Positions 1 to 8,067 of a stretch of 64,000 nt of DNA are shown one piece after another. The translations under genes were made by a program, and so were the position numbers. This DNA comes from Anaerobaca lacustris (GTDB lineage: Bacteria > Planctomycetota > Phycisphaerae > Sedimentisphaerales > Anaerobacaceae): positions 1 to 64,000 of the forward strand of contig NZ_JASCXX010000024.1 of NCBI RefSeq assembly GCF_030012215.1, written 5' to 3'. How positions within the stretch are numbered: position 1 is the stretch's first letter; every line of letters begins with the position of its first letter. The notes under the pieces were generated by a model, which was given only the letters and a program-made list of their open reading frames with translations, had not been told where the DNA came from and ran no database searches.

Positions 1-18
1 GCCTTGGTCGGGTCGGTC

Positions 19-47
19 TTGACACGGGGTGGGGCAGGGGCTATGGT
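19..47 (+). promoter_or_regulatory. Predicted sigma70-type promoter
   Basis: TTGACA (19-24) and TATGGT (42-47) are separated by 17 bp. Transcription would start near 54, about 40 bp before the ATG at 95. The -35 is a perfect match; the -10 matches four of six bases. Prediction from sequence only. Confidence 0.45.
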
Positions 48-94
48 GGCGGCTTGGTTTCCACGTGGTCTTGTTTATCGGTAGGGGTGACGGG

Positions 95-1171
95 ATGGTT
101 CGGGCGAGTGTTTTGTCTCGGGTGGTGTGTGCGGGGGTTTTGTGCGGGCTGTGGGTTGGTGCGGCGGGGGCGGTCGAGCCGGGGACGCCGGTCGAGTGCA
201 ACGACGTGGTCATCTATCCCGAGCGATGGGTCGAGTCGAAGACCTCGACGATGCTCTTTCCGTGGCACGGTGAGGAGGTGGTGTTCCTGACGACGCGGGA
301 CGACGTGGACCGCGAGGTGATGGCCCGGCTGCTTTCGCGGCTGGATGGGGGCTGGCGGCTCTATGCCGAGCTGACGGGCCGGCAGCCGGGGCGGCACAAG
401 CACCTCGACGGCAAGCCCACGATGATCGCGGTGCCGAACGCCGGGTTCACCTGCGGGTACGGTTGCGGGTACATCGGTGTCACGGGGATCGAGTATGCCG
501 GCTTCTACGAGCACGACGTCCCGCTGCTGCGGTCGAACCCCAACGCGATGCCGCACTACTACTTCTATGAGATGGGACGCAACTTCTACGTCTTCGAGGA
601 CCGTCACTCGCTGTTCATCACCGGCTACGCCGTATTCATGCGATACGTCTGCATGGACCTGCTGCGGTGCGAGGACCCGGACATCGAGACGCGGCGCGGG
701 ATCGAGGCCGCCGAGAAGCGGTTCGCCGAATCGCAGATGAGCTTTCTCGAAGGGTTCACGACTGTGGCGGGCCTGGATGAGAAGGCGCCGCGGCTTCGGG
801 ACGAGCGGGGCGAGCCGCTGGTGCCGTCGGACCAGCCGGTGATCTATGCCTCAGCCATGCTCAAGCTGCGTCGCGAGTGCGGCGGCGAGCCGTGGCTGAA
901 GCGCTTCTTCGCGCAACTGCTCACCTGTCCGGCGGTCGAGCCGGCCAGCGAGGAGGCGGCCATGCGTCAGTGCGTAAGCTGGCTGGTCTCAGCCTCCTGT
1001 GCGGCCCGGAAGGACCTTTCGCCCGTCTTCGCCGACCGCTGGCGGATGCCGCTTTCGCCCGAGATGAGACAGGCCCTGGCCGCCATCGACTGGACCGAGG
1101 CGAACCTCACCGCCGGTGAGATTCTGCGGGACCTGCCAATCGGTCCGCCTCGGGAGCCTTCCGCGCCGTAG
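95..1171 (+). CDS. Secreted protein of unknown function with a degenerate M60-like motif
   Basis: The frame is open from 29, but ATG 95 is preferred: it follows an AGGGGTGA ribosome-binding site and begins a typical signal peptide (basic start, hydrophobic stretch, cleavage near GAAGAVE). The mature protein of about 335 residues should be exported. Around residues 158-163 it reads YEMGRN, in an aromatic context like the HExGHN zinc motif of M60-type gluzincins, but both histidines are replaced by Tyr and Arg. If the homology is real, it is a non-catalytic relative. A Cys/Gly-rich stretch (TCGYGCGYIG) precedes the motif and could form a disulphide. I cannot assign a function. The convergent neighbour and the predicted promoter at 19-47 suggest a single-gene unit. 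Confidence 0.75.
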   Translation: MVRASVLSRVVCAGVLCGLWVGAAGAVEPGTPVECNDVVIYPERWVESKTSTMLFPWHGEEVVFLTTRDDVDREVMARLLSRLDGGWRLYAELTGRQPGRHKHLDGKPTMIAVPNAGFTCGYGCGYIGVTGIEYAGFYEHDVPLLRSNPNAMPHYYFYEMGRNFYVFEDRHSLFITGYAVFMRYVCMDLLRCEDPDIETRRGIEAAEKRFAESQMSFLEGFTTVAGLDEKAPRLRDERGEPLVPSDQPVIYASAMLKLRRECGGEPWLKRFFAQLLTCPAVEPASEEAAMRQCVSWLVSASCAARKDLSPVFADRWRMPLSPEMRQALAAIDWTEANLTAGEILRDLPIGPPREPSAP

Positions 1172-1252
1172 GGGGTTGTCGGTTCCCAGTTGTCAGTTCC
1201 CGATTCAGAGTTTTCGAGACACGAGCGACGCACGACGCAGGTTGGAGGTTCC

Positions 1253-1341
1253 GCATGGGCTGAAGCCCATCCTACAGATCTACGAGATACGAGTCACGAG
1301 ATACGAGATACGTTTTCAGGCCGGAGGCCCACCATCCTAAC
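1253..1341. repeat. Two REP-like palindromes around ACGAGATACGAG tandem repeats
   Basis: In the gap between two convergent genes, ATGGGCT-GA-AGCCCAT (1255-1270) is followed by CCTAC. On the minus strand this reads GTAG plus a palindrome, the layout of REP sequences used by REP-associated tyrosine transposases. The stretch 1281-1312 is a tandem of ACGAGATACGAG-like units. A second, weaker element (GGCCGGAGGCC followed by CATCCTAA) lies at 1317-1341. The same tandem unit recurs at 3015-3041. No transposase is seen in the window. Confidence 0.55.
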
Positions 1342-1363
1342 GCTTCTGAGGGCGGCGCGAGGG

Positions 1364-2107
1364 TCAGACCGGCCCCATGCCGGAGCGAGAGATGTAGGTT
1401 TCGCCGAGGTCTTGCTCGTCTCGCTTTCTGGCCAGGCTTCCGATGCGCCAGGTCCAGTTTCCATCCCATCCCTGGTCGCGGGCCTGCCTGCATATTTCAA
1501 TGGCCTTGCGATACGAGCCCTCCTGCTCCAGGAGCACGGCCAGCGTCAGGTAGCCCAGGTGGGCGGGCAGCGCCTCGTGCGGGCGCAGACTGTGAAAGGC
1601 CTGGGCCGCCGCTTCCGACATGGCGACCTGCTTGTGGCAGGCGCCGAAGATCAGGTTCAGGGCGTCGGGGAACTGGTCTCGCCACTTGCTGTGCAGGCGA
1701 ATCATCTCCTGATAGACCAGGTGCAGGCCGATCACATCGTCTTCGGCTCGGGCCCTTTCTTGGGCCTTGGCGAGGACTTTGGACGCCAGGTGTCTGTCCT
1801 GCGGCAGGTCTCTCAGACAGGCGGCCAGAGCAGTCAGCAGAACGGCGGCACTGTGGTAGTTCGACGGACCTCGGCCGATGGTCAGCGGCTTGGCGCCGGC
1901 GGCCAGGCCGGAAGGATGAAAGCTCGCCTCGATGTGGTCCCGCTCGACTCTGGTGAAGGCGGACGACCACCAGCCGCCCAGGCCGAAGTAGCCCAACTCT
2001 CCCTCTGTCTCGTTGCATTTGTGCCGAAGACGCCTGATGAGGTCCGTAGCGGCAGCCATCTGTTTTGCCCGTTCTCTACTGGTGTGTGTGAGCGAACCGA
2101 CACCCAT
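1364..2107 (-). CDS. Uncharacterised protein, probably alpha-helical (TPR-like C-terminus)
   Basis: An intact frame of 247 residues with no signal peptide, transmembrane segment or recognisable catalytic motif. The C-terminal half has short amphipathic helices with Ala/Leu/Tyr spacing like tetratricopeptide units (around YLTLAVLLEQEGSYRKAIEI), so a helical-repeat scaffold is possible. An internal Met 17 codons in (2059) is an alternative start; neither start has a strong ribosome-binding site. It lies downstream of hepT on the same strand after about 130 bp, but nothing ties it functionally to that pair. Role unknown. Confidence 0.6.
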   Translation of the reverse strand: MGVGSLTHTSRERAKQMAAATDLIRRLRHKCNETEGELGYFGLGGWWSSAFTRVERDHIEASFHPSGLAAGAKPLTIGRGPSNYHSAAVLLTALAACLRDLPQDRHLASKVLAKAQERARAEDDVIGLHLVYQEMIRLHSKWRDQFPDALNLIFGACHKQVAMSEAAAQAFHSLRPHEALPAHLGYLTLAVLLEQEGSYRKAIEICRQARDQGWDGNWTWRIGSLARKRDEQDLGETYISRSGMGPV

Positions 2108-2238
2108 CCATCCAGGAAACCGTCCATGAAAAGTCTACGAAACAAAGGGCCGGGTGTGAACTCGGGCCGGCGGCAACCTGCGAGAATCTCCCCGGAGGAT
2201 GGTGTGCGGAGGAGGGGGCGAGGGCGGGGCACACCCTC

Positions 2239-2577
2239 CTATTTGCCGCCGAGCTGTTGCAGGCGAAGGAATGCGATCAGCTTGGGGATTTCGGCGTCAG
2301 CGGCTTTGAAGATCTCGCGGAGATCGACGCCACGATAGTGGTGGATGAGCTTGTCCCGCATCCGCGCCGTGGCCGACCAGGGCATGGAAGCGTGGGCGCT
2401 CTTGAAATCGTCGCTGAGTCGCTTGGCAATCTCACCGATCAGGAGGAACTGATGCAGGATGGCCGATTGTGTCTTGGCGTCGGCAGCGAATCGCTCGAAA
2501 TCCATTCGATCCATGAATTGCTCGATCTGCTCGGCGGTACGGAGCATGTCGTGCAGGAGGCTTTCATCACGCGGCAT
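2239..2577 (-). CDS. hepT: HepT-like HEPN ribonuclease toxin (DUF86)
   Basis: A 112-residue all-helical DUF86/HepT protein. The HEPN signature R-x4-H-x-Y is present as RDKLIHHY. In characterised pairs the Arg and His are needed for RNA cleavage and the Tyr is AMPylated by the partner MntA. The start at 2577 is preferred because GAGG lies just upstream and it overlaps the end of mntA by 11 bp, implying translational coupling. A longer in-frame start exists at 2607. In this family the toxin cleaves RNA (tRNA in the studied case) and is neutralised by poly-AMPylation. Function here is inferred from the motif and the pairing. Confidence 0.9.
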   Translation of the reverse strand: MPRDESLLHDMLRTAEQIEQFMDRMDFERFAADAKTQSAILHQFLLIGEIAKRLSDDFKSAHASMPWSATARMRDKLIHHYRGVDLREIFKAADAEIPKLIAFLRLQQLGGK

Positions 2578-2881
2578 AGATCTGCCTCGCGGAGCCGATG
2601 ATTTCACGGCGATAGGTGGGATTCGGGTTCTCCTCGAGGGCCCGGGCGCTGACGAGATCGACCTCTCGTCCGAACAGCCGGCACAACTCGTTCTCCATCG
2701 CGAAATGGTCGAACATGCTCCAGTCGGCGTCGGGAGCGAACGCGACCAGCAGGTCGATGTCGCTGTCGGGGCGCAGGTTGCCCCCGACCGCCGAGCCGAA
2801 GACGGCCAGCCGGCTGATCTTCCAGCGGTTGCAGAACCGCTCGATCTGCTCCTGTGAGACGCCCAAGTCCATCGCCGTCAT
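2567..2881 (-). CDS. mntA: MntA-like minimal nucleotidyltransferase antitoxin
   Basis: A 104-residue minimal nucleotidyltransferase. The signature GS-x10-D-x-D is seen as [18 protein letters not shown] 2881 is chosen because GGAAAGGAAC lies about 8 bp upstream; the frame stays open further upstream but without such a site. The gene directly precedes and overlaps hepT. In studied HepT/MntA modules this enzyme transfers AMP groups to the toxin's tyrosine and so inactivates it; the same is inferred here. The gap upstream carries a palindrome and tandem repeats (2979-3041). Confidence 0.9.
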   Translation of the reverse strand: MTAMDLGVSQEQIERFCNRWKISRLAVFGSAVGGNLRPDSDIDLLVAFAPDADWSMFDHFAMENELCRLFGREVDLVSARALEENPNPTYRREIIGSARQIYAA

Positions 2882-2978
2882 CTGCAAGTTCCTTTCCGAT
2901 CCTGTCCCTGTTGCCTTCCTGCGCACGTGCGTATCATTGTAGCGCCTGGGCGACGGCAATGCAACGGAAAGCCAGGGG

Positions 2979-3041
2979 GATGGTGTGCGGGGCACACCCT
3001 ACGGCTACGGCTTTCACGAGATACGAGCGACGAGATACGAG
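2979..3041. repeat. REP-like palindrome plus ACGAGATACGAG tandem repeat
   Basis: GGTGTGC-GGG-GCACACC (2982-2998) is followed by CTAC, giving a minus-strand GTAG-palindrome. After 12 bp come two ACGAGATACGAG units (3015-3041). The arrangement matches that at 1253-1312 although the palindrome sequence differs. A decayed relative (GGTGTGC ... GCACACC with a long loop) lies near 2204-2233, on the other side of hepT/mntA. Confidence 0.55.
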
Positions 3042-3058
3042 CCCCGGCGGCGGGGGCG

Positions 3059-3067
3059 TGGTATAAT
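3059..3067 (+). promoter_or_regulatory. Extended -10 promoter placing the transcript start at the ATG
   Basis: TGGTATAAT matches the extended -10 form TGnTATAAT, with the hexamer at 3062-3067. The usual start, 7 nt after the hexamer, is position 3074, the A of the downstream ATG. No ribosome-binding site precedes that ATG, so a leaderless mRNA is predicted. No good -35 box is present. Confidence 0.45.
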
Positions 3068-3073
3068 GGGCCG

Positions 3074-4891
3074 ATGGGCAAGAGCGTCAATCCAATCGAT
3101 CGATTCCTACCGACGACGGCCGAGGAGCTGCGCGGTCGCGGGTGGGGCCAGGCGGACGTCATCCTCGTGACGGGCGATGCGTATGTGGACCATCCTTCGT
3201 TCGGGGCGGCGTTGATCGGGCGGTGGCTGGAGAAGTGGGGCTTTCGCGTGGCGATTCTGGCCCAGCCGGACTGGCGGAGCGTCGAGCCGTTCCGGGCTTT
3301 GGGCCGTCCGCGATTGTTCTGGGGGATCACCAGCGGCTGCATCGATTCGCGGCTGAACGACTACGCCTCGCTGGGCCACCGACGCCGGCGGGATGTGTAC
3401 AGTCCCGGCGGGGCGACGGGCCTTCGGCCGGGCCGGCCGCTGCTGGTCTATGCCGCCCGCGCCCGCGAGGCGTATCGGGATGTGCCCATCGTGCTCGGCG
3501 GGCTCGAAGCGAGTCTGCGGCGCCTGGTGCACTACGACTACATCGAGGACCGGCTCAAGCGGTCGGTCCTGGTCGATGCCAAGGCGGACCTTCTGGTTCA
3601 CGGTATGGGCGAGCGGGCGGTGGCCGAGGTTGCCAGGCGTCTGGATGCGGGCCGGTCGATCCAGGAGCTGACCGACATCCCCGGCACGGCGTACATCGCT
3701 CACAGGGGCGTTGTCGTCCCTGACGATGCGGTGCACCTGGCCTCGCTGTCGCAGCAGGGCGAGGATGCTTCGCTGTTCATGGCGACACATCAGCAGTATC
3801 AGTCGCTGGCCCATCCGGCGGGGCGGCCGGTGGTGCAGGAGCAGGACCCCGGGACACTGGTGGTCATGCCGGCGGCCGAGCCGCTGAGCGGCGAGGAACT
3901 GGACGGCCTCTACGATCTGCCGTTCGCTCGGGCGTGGCATCCGCGTTATGACCGCGACGGCGGCGTGCCGGCATTGACGCCGGTGCAGTTCTCGATCACG
4001 ACGCATCGCGGCTGTTTTGGCGGCTGCTCGTTCTGTTCGATCGGGGCCCACCAGGGCCGGCAGATTCGCTCGCGTTCGTTGGACTCGCTTCTGGCCGAGG
4101 CGGACCGGCTTCGCCTGCATCCGGGGTTTCGCGGGACGATCGAGGACCTCGGCGGGCCGTCGGCGAACATGTACGGCATGGACTGCGACGCGAGCGAGAC
4201 GTGCGGGCGGGTCAGTTGCCTGTTTCCAAAGCCTTGCGGGCGGGGCGGTTTCGACCATGGTCCGATGCTCGAGATGATGGAGGCCTTCGTCCGCTGGCGC
4301 GATCGCGGATCGAAGCGGACCAACGTGTTCGTCGCGTCCGGCATTCGTCACGACCTGGCCCTGCGAAGCCGCGACTATCTCGACATGCTCGTTCGTCATT
4401 TCGTCGGCGGGCATCTGAAGGTGGCCCCGGAGCACTACTGTCCGGGCGTTCTGGACCGGATGGGCAAGCCTCATTTCGAGGTGTTCGAGGAATTCGAGCG
4501 ACGGTTCGCCGAGACGTGCCGGCGGGTCGGCAAGGAGGCGTATCTCGTGCCGTACTTCATCAGCGCCCATCCGGCGTGCCGGCCCGAAGACGCCCTGAGG
4601 CTGACCGAGTATCTCGTTTCCCGCTCGTGGCGGCCGCGACAGGTCCAGGACTTCGTGCCGATCCCGCTGACGCTCGCGACGGCGATGTACGTCTCGGGCG
4701 CCGACGCGGCCGGGCAGAAGATCCACGTCCCGACGTCACGCAAAGAGAAGCGTCTCCAGGCGGCGCTGATCCACTACTACCAGAGCGAGAACCGGACGAT
4801 CGTCGCCGAGTTCCTGCGCGAGCGAAAGCGTCCCGACCTGCTGGCCAAGATCGACCATCTTCGCACGCCCAAACCCCGCCGCAGGAAGTAA
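3074..4891 (+). CDS. YgiQ-type radical SAM protein (UPF0313)
   Basis: A 605-residue protein of the YgiQ/UPF0313 family. The N-terminal part ([17 protein letters not shown]) resembles a B12-binding-like domain. The radical SAM cluster motif C-x3-C-x2-C is seen as CFGGCSFC near residue 316. The family has no firmly established substrate. The length is somewhat below the E. coli protein (about 740), mainly at the C-terminus, which here ends in a basic tail (KPRRRK). ATG 3074 gives the expected family start ([13 protein letters not shown]), and the extended -10 box just upstream predicts a leaderless message. The downstream gene is convergent after 14 bp. Confidence 0.9.
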   Translation: MGKSVNPIDRFLPTTAEELRGRGWGQADVILVTGDAYVDHPSFGAALIGRWLEKWGFRVAILAQPDWRSVEPFRALGRPRLFWGITSGCIDSRLNDYASLGHRRRRDVYSPGGATGLRPGRPLLVYAARAREAYRDVPIVLGGLEASLRRLVHYDYIEDRLKRSVLVDAKADLLVHGMGERAVAEVARRLDAGRSIQELTDIPGTAYIAHRGVVVPDDAVHLASLSQQGEDASLFMATHQQYQSLAHPAGRPVVQEQDPGTLVVMPAAEPLSGEELDGLYDLPFARAWHPRYDRDGGVPALTPVQFSITTHRGCFGGCSFCSIGAHQGRQIRSRSLDSLLAEADRLRLHPGFRGTIEDLGGPSANMYGMDCDASETCGRVSCLFPKPCGRGGFDHGPMLEMMEAFVRWRDRGSKRTNVFVASGIRHDLALRSRDYLDMLVRHFVGGHLKVAPEHYCPGVLDRMGKPHFEVFEEFERRFAETCRRVGKEAYLVPYFISAHPACRPEDALRLTEYLVSRSWRPRQVQDFVPIPLTLATAMYVSGADAAGQKIHVPTSRKEKRLQAALIHYYQSENRTIVAEFLRERKRPDLLAKIDHLRTPKPRRRK

Positions 4892-4905
4892 CTCCACCTG
4901 TTATA

Positions 4906-5304
4906 TCAGCGGACGAACGTGTCGAAGACCCGGACCGATTTCCAGTTTGCCTTGTTCTCGTCGATGAACGTCTGGTGGTCGGGCGCGTTCTGGTAGAGAT
5001 CGTGGTCGTGCTTGCTCTTGAAGACGATGTGCAGGCTCACGTCCCAGTCGCGCACGTTGACCTCGCGGGCGTGCGAGGCGACGACCTCGCCGGCCGCGAA
5101 CGCCACGATGCCCGGTTCGCCGCTGAGGTACTTGTAGCAGTCGGCGATCAGCCTGGCCCGCGCCGCCTCGGACGGGTCGTTCAGAGCGAAGTAGACGTTG
5201 TGCGCCAGGGCCGGCGGCTTCAGTTCACAGCGGGCCGGCGAATGGGCGCAGCCGCTGGTGGCGAGGACGATCCCGAGTACAACAAGCATGACGCAGTATT
5301 TCAT
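4906..5304 (-). CDS. Dabb-domain lipoprotein
   Basis: A protein of 132 residues. The start at 5304 is chosen because GGGAGG lies 6 bp upstream and the sequence begins with a lipoprotein signal (MKYCVMLVVLGIVL then ATSGC), so it is probably lipid-anchored. The remainder fits a stress-responsive alpha/beta-barrel (Dabb) domain: the start LAHNVYFALNDPSEAAR, the middle DWDVSLHIVFKSKHDHDLY and the end APDHQTFIDEN are typical. Dabb domains occur as small dimeric ferredoxin-like barrels with mostly unknown ligands. An exported lipid-anchored version is less common than the cytosolic form. Substrate unknown. Confidence 0.85.
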   Translation of the reverse strand: MKYCVMLVVLGIVLATSGCAHSPARCELKPPALAHNVYFALNDPSEAARARLIADCYKYLSGEPGIVAFAAGEVVASHAREVNVRDWDVSLHIVFKSKHDHDLYQNAPDHQTFIDENKANWKSVRVFDTFVR

Positions 5305-5655
5305 AACAGCCTCCCAGAAGTTTTTCCGCATGATAGAGACGGCAGGGTTGAAACGCAAGCTTGCGACGCCTTCGACCGGCAAAAGGGGGCATTACGTGTT
5401 TGCGGGTGGCCAGTCGCATGCGCCTTGATGGCAGAGTGCCGTAAGGGCGACGCATGCGTCGCCCTTACCAGAAACGATGGGGCTTGTTGCCGGGCTCTGC
5501 GAAAATCTCCCTGCAAACACCAATCGCACCCCCGGCGAGAGATCCGTCCGGTTGCCTCTTCCCACGGGGTGGGGTTTCGGGTTTGATATTGGGCTGCTCG
5601 GCCGCGGCGGTCGCGGCGAGGGTCGAGGGTTCGGGTCTGTCGAAGGGCTTGGTGT
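5305..5655. other. Intergenic region of about 350 bp
   Basis: Apart from the dispersed repeat at 5434-5531 I see no gene here. Short open frames on both strands lack ribosome-binding sites and arise from the repeat. A GC-rich stretch leads into the DUF486 gene at 5656. Confidence 0.6.
5434..5531 (+). repeat. 98-bp dispersed repeat with a perfect palindrome, copy A
   Basis: This segment aligns without gaps to the reverse complement of 24861-24958, with about 13 mismatches counted by eye (about 87% identity). It opens with a perfect 28-bp palindrome (5441-5468) whose core is GGGCGACGCATGCGTCGCCC, flanked by GTAA and TTAC. The core alone recurs at 11257-11276. The GTA(G/A)-palindrome form resembles REP elements. 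The rest of the unit shows third-position-like changes in one reading frame, but no ribosome-binding site supports translation. Confidence 0.75.
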
Positions 5656-6012
5656 ATGCGTGTGATTCTGACGACGACGCTGCTGTTGTGTTGCAGCAAT
5701 ATCTTCATGACGTTCGCCTGGTACGGGCACCTGCGGAACCTGTCGCATCGGCCGTGGATCATCGCGGCGCTGGTGAGCTGGGGGATCGCGTTCTTCGAGT
5801 ACATGATCCAGGTCCCGGCCAATCGGATGGGGCATTGCGTGCTGAACGTCGGGCAGCTCAAGATCCTCCAGGAGGCGGTCACGCTGACGATCTTCGTGCC
5901 GTTCTCGATCCTGTACATGAAAGAGCAGATCCGGCTGGACTATCTCTGGGCGGGCCTGTGCATCCTCGGCGCGGTCTTCTTTGTCTTCCGTCAGAGGCTC
6001 TTCGGCCAGTGA
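5656..6012 (+). CDS. DMT-superfamily small membrane protein (DUF486)
   Basis: A 118-residue integral membrane protein of the DUF486 family, a four-helix half-size relative of drug/metabolite transporters. Four hydrophobic segments are visible: the N-terminus, around WIIAALVSWGIAFFEYMIQV, around EAVTLTIFVPFSILYM, and the C-terminal LWAGLCILGAVFFVF. The segment QVPANRMGH followed by LNVGQLKILQE is characteristic. Proteins of this size would function as dimers; substrate unknown. ATG 5656 has no strong ribosome-binding site but matches the family N-terminus. Convergent with the next gene. Confidence 0.88.
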   Translation: MRVILTTTLLLCCSNIFMTFAWYGHLRNLSHRPWIIAALVSWGIAFFEYMIQVPANRMGHCVLNVGQLKILQEAVTLTIFVPFSILYMKEQIRLDYLWAGLCILGAVFFVFRQRLFGQ

Positions 6013-6063
6013 CGGCCTCCAAGCCCTTGAGCGTCCCGGCCGTTGTCTGTTGCACCGTCCATG

Positions 6064-7860
6064 CTACGGGTTGGACGCCGGGACGATCCTGAAGACCACT
6101 CCCGTATCGCCATAGGGCCCCAGGGCCGTGCCGGCCAGGACATAGAGTTCGCCGTCGCGGTCCTGCCCCATGCCTTTGAGGAACAGGCCGAGGGGCTGCT
6201 GGTCGGTGCCAACGAGTAGTTCGTCGATCCGTCCGGACCAGAGGTCGGCGACGAAGAGCCGGCCCTGTGGCGTCCTGAACGCACGGGAGAAATCGCCGAA
6301 CACGTACATCGCACGCAATTGAGGAATCTGTGTCCCGGCATACAGGAACCCGCCGACGATGGCCAGGCCGTCGTTGTGGTCGTACTCGGCCACCGGGTCG
6401 ATCAGGGCCGGGTCGTCGAACGGCAGGCCGACGGCGGCGCCTGTGGGATCGAACAGGAAGCTGCCCTCTTTGATGTTCCAGCCGTAGTTGCCGCCCTTGC
6501 GCACGATGTCGATCTCCTCGACAAGGCCTTGGCCGACGTCGGCGACGATCAGCGCGCCGGTGAGCGGCTCGAAGCTGAAGCGGTAGGGATTGCGGAAGCC
6601 ATAGGCGAAGATCTCATCGACGCCGTCGATGCCGACGAACTCGTTGTCCCAGGGGATGCGGTACTGGCCGTTGGCGGCGGCGGGGTTGCGGCTGTGGGGC
6701 GTCGAGGCCGGCGGCAGGGGGTCGATCCGCAGGATGCTGCCGTGGACGGTGTGGATGTTTTGTCCGTTGCCTTGGGGGCCGTGGCCGACCCCGGCGTCGT
6801 TGGATGCGCCGCCGTCGCCGAGAGCGATATAGAGATAGCCGTCCGGGCCGAAGGCGAGATAGCCGCCGTTGTGATTGAACTGCGGCTGGTCGATGCGCAT
6901 GACAACGCGGGTGGTGCTGGGGTTGACGACGTTCTGCAGGCGGGCCAACTGCCACTCGGTGATGACGCTCTGGTGGTTGATCTGCTCGGGCGTGATGTCC
7001 AGCGTGAAGTCGGCCGGCCCGTTCACCGGCTCGCTGGTGTAGGTGTACAACGTGCGGTAGCCGGGATGGCCGAACTCGGCGAAGTGCGGGTGGAATGCCA
7101 GACCGAGGAGGCCGCGCTCGTCGTAATCGTCCTCATCGAAACTGCCGAAGATGCCCAGCGGCTGGACGAGGCGGTCCCGCACGTCAAGGAACGGCGTGGC
7201 CTGGAGCTGGCCCTGTTCGACGACGCGTACCAGGCCGGCCTGATCGACGATGTAGAGCCGCCCGGCAGCGACCGGGTCGGGTTGCAGGTCCACAGGGGCG
7301 ATCAGCCCGGAGGCGACGATCTCCAGGTCGATCCGGACCGGCGATGGATCGATGCGGTCGGCGATCGGCAGGCCCGTGATCGTGAAATCGCCTCGCATGT
7401 CCATGAAGTGAGGCCGGCATCGGTAGCCGGGCGTGCGGCCGCCCTCGACCATTGCCTGGTACAGTTCGGTCGTCAGCGTGAATGCGACCGTTCCTTGGCC
7501 GTCGTCCTGCCAGTTGATCTTGGGGTCCGATTCGAGCGGTCCGGCGATCGACATGGACAGCAGCACCCGGTCCTGCGTCGGCGACGGCGATTTGGCGATG
7601 ACCTCGAACGGGTGCATCATGTGGTCCGTCACTCTGACCTGATAGCGTTTGCCCAACGCCAGGGGCAGCGTCGGGTCGGCGCTGCCGATCGTGCCGAGCG
7701 CGGCGTCGGCGGGGGTGAAGGCGTCCAGGCGGTACGAGGCCGAGCCGATGGCGCCAAACGTCCAGGTCACATCCGTCGGCTGGGCCTGGACCGCGTCTCC
7801 GGCGAACAAGACCATCGTCGCCAGGACAACCCTGCCGAATGGAATTCGCAACGTTTTCAT
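6064..7860 (-). CDS. Secreted cupredoxin-like plus glucose/sorbosone dehydrogenase-like protein
   Basis: A 598-residue exported protein with two parts. After a signal peptide (cleavage near AVQAQPT), residues about 28-170 look like a cupredoxin: HPFEVIA supplies an early His, and CRPHFMDM supplies C-x2-H-x3-M, the usual type-1 copper ligand set. Residues about 185-598 form a PQQ-type sugar dehydrogenase (GSDH) beta-propeller, with blocks such as LLGLAFHPHF, FNHNGGYLAFGPDGYLYI and AYGFRNPYRFSF. This predicts a periplasmic sugar oxidation with a built-in copper electron carrier, which is inference. ATG 7860 follows AAGGGAGATTG. It lies just downstream of the GH32 gene on the same strand, a sensible context for extracellular sugar use. 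Confidence 0.85.
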   Translation of the reverse strand: MKTLRIPFGRVVLATMVLFAGDAVQAQPTDVTWTFGAIGSASYRLDAFTPADAALGTIGSADPTLPLALGKRYQVRVTDHMMHPFEVIAKSPSPTQDRVLLSMSIAGPLESDPKINWQDDGQGTVAFTLTTELYQAMVEGGRTPGYRCRPHFMDMRGDFTITGLPIADRIDPSPVRIDLEIVASGLIAPVDLQPDPVAAGRLYIVDQAGLVRVVEQGQLQATPFLDVRDRLVQPLGIFGSFDEDDYDERGLLGLAFHPHFAEFGHPGYRTLYTYTSEPVNGPADFTLDITPEQINHQSVITEWQLARLQNVVNPSTTRVVMRIDQPQFNHNGGYLAFGPDGYLYIALGDGGASNDAGVGHGPQGNGQNIHTVHGSILRIDPLPPASTPHSRNPAAANGQYRIPWDNEFVGIDGVDEIFAYGFRNPYRFSFEPLTGALIVADVGQGLVEEIDIVRKGGNYGWNIKEGSFLFDPTGAAVGLPFDDPALIDPVAEYDHNDGLAIVGGFLYAGTQIPQLRAMYVFGDFSRAFRTPQGRLFVADLWSGRIDELLVGTDQQPLGLFLKGMGQDRDGELYVLAGTALGPYGDTGVVFRIVPASNP

Positions 7861-8067
7861 GGTTCAATCTCCCTTCACACATCGGTATTTCGCGGCAAAC
7901 GATGCAACGCACACGGTTCACTTGGTATAAGACTTGATTGATCCTACTATGTGAACCGGCGCGCAGTTCAACCGTTTGGGTGCTGTCTGGCAAGAAAAAC
8001 GGCGCACGGAGAGGGCGGCCATCCCCTATGTTTCTTCAGGTGTATCGGTTGCGTGCCGGACCGGCGA

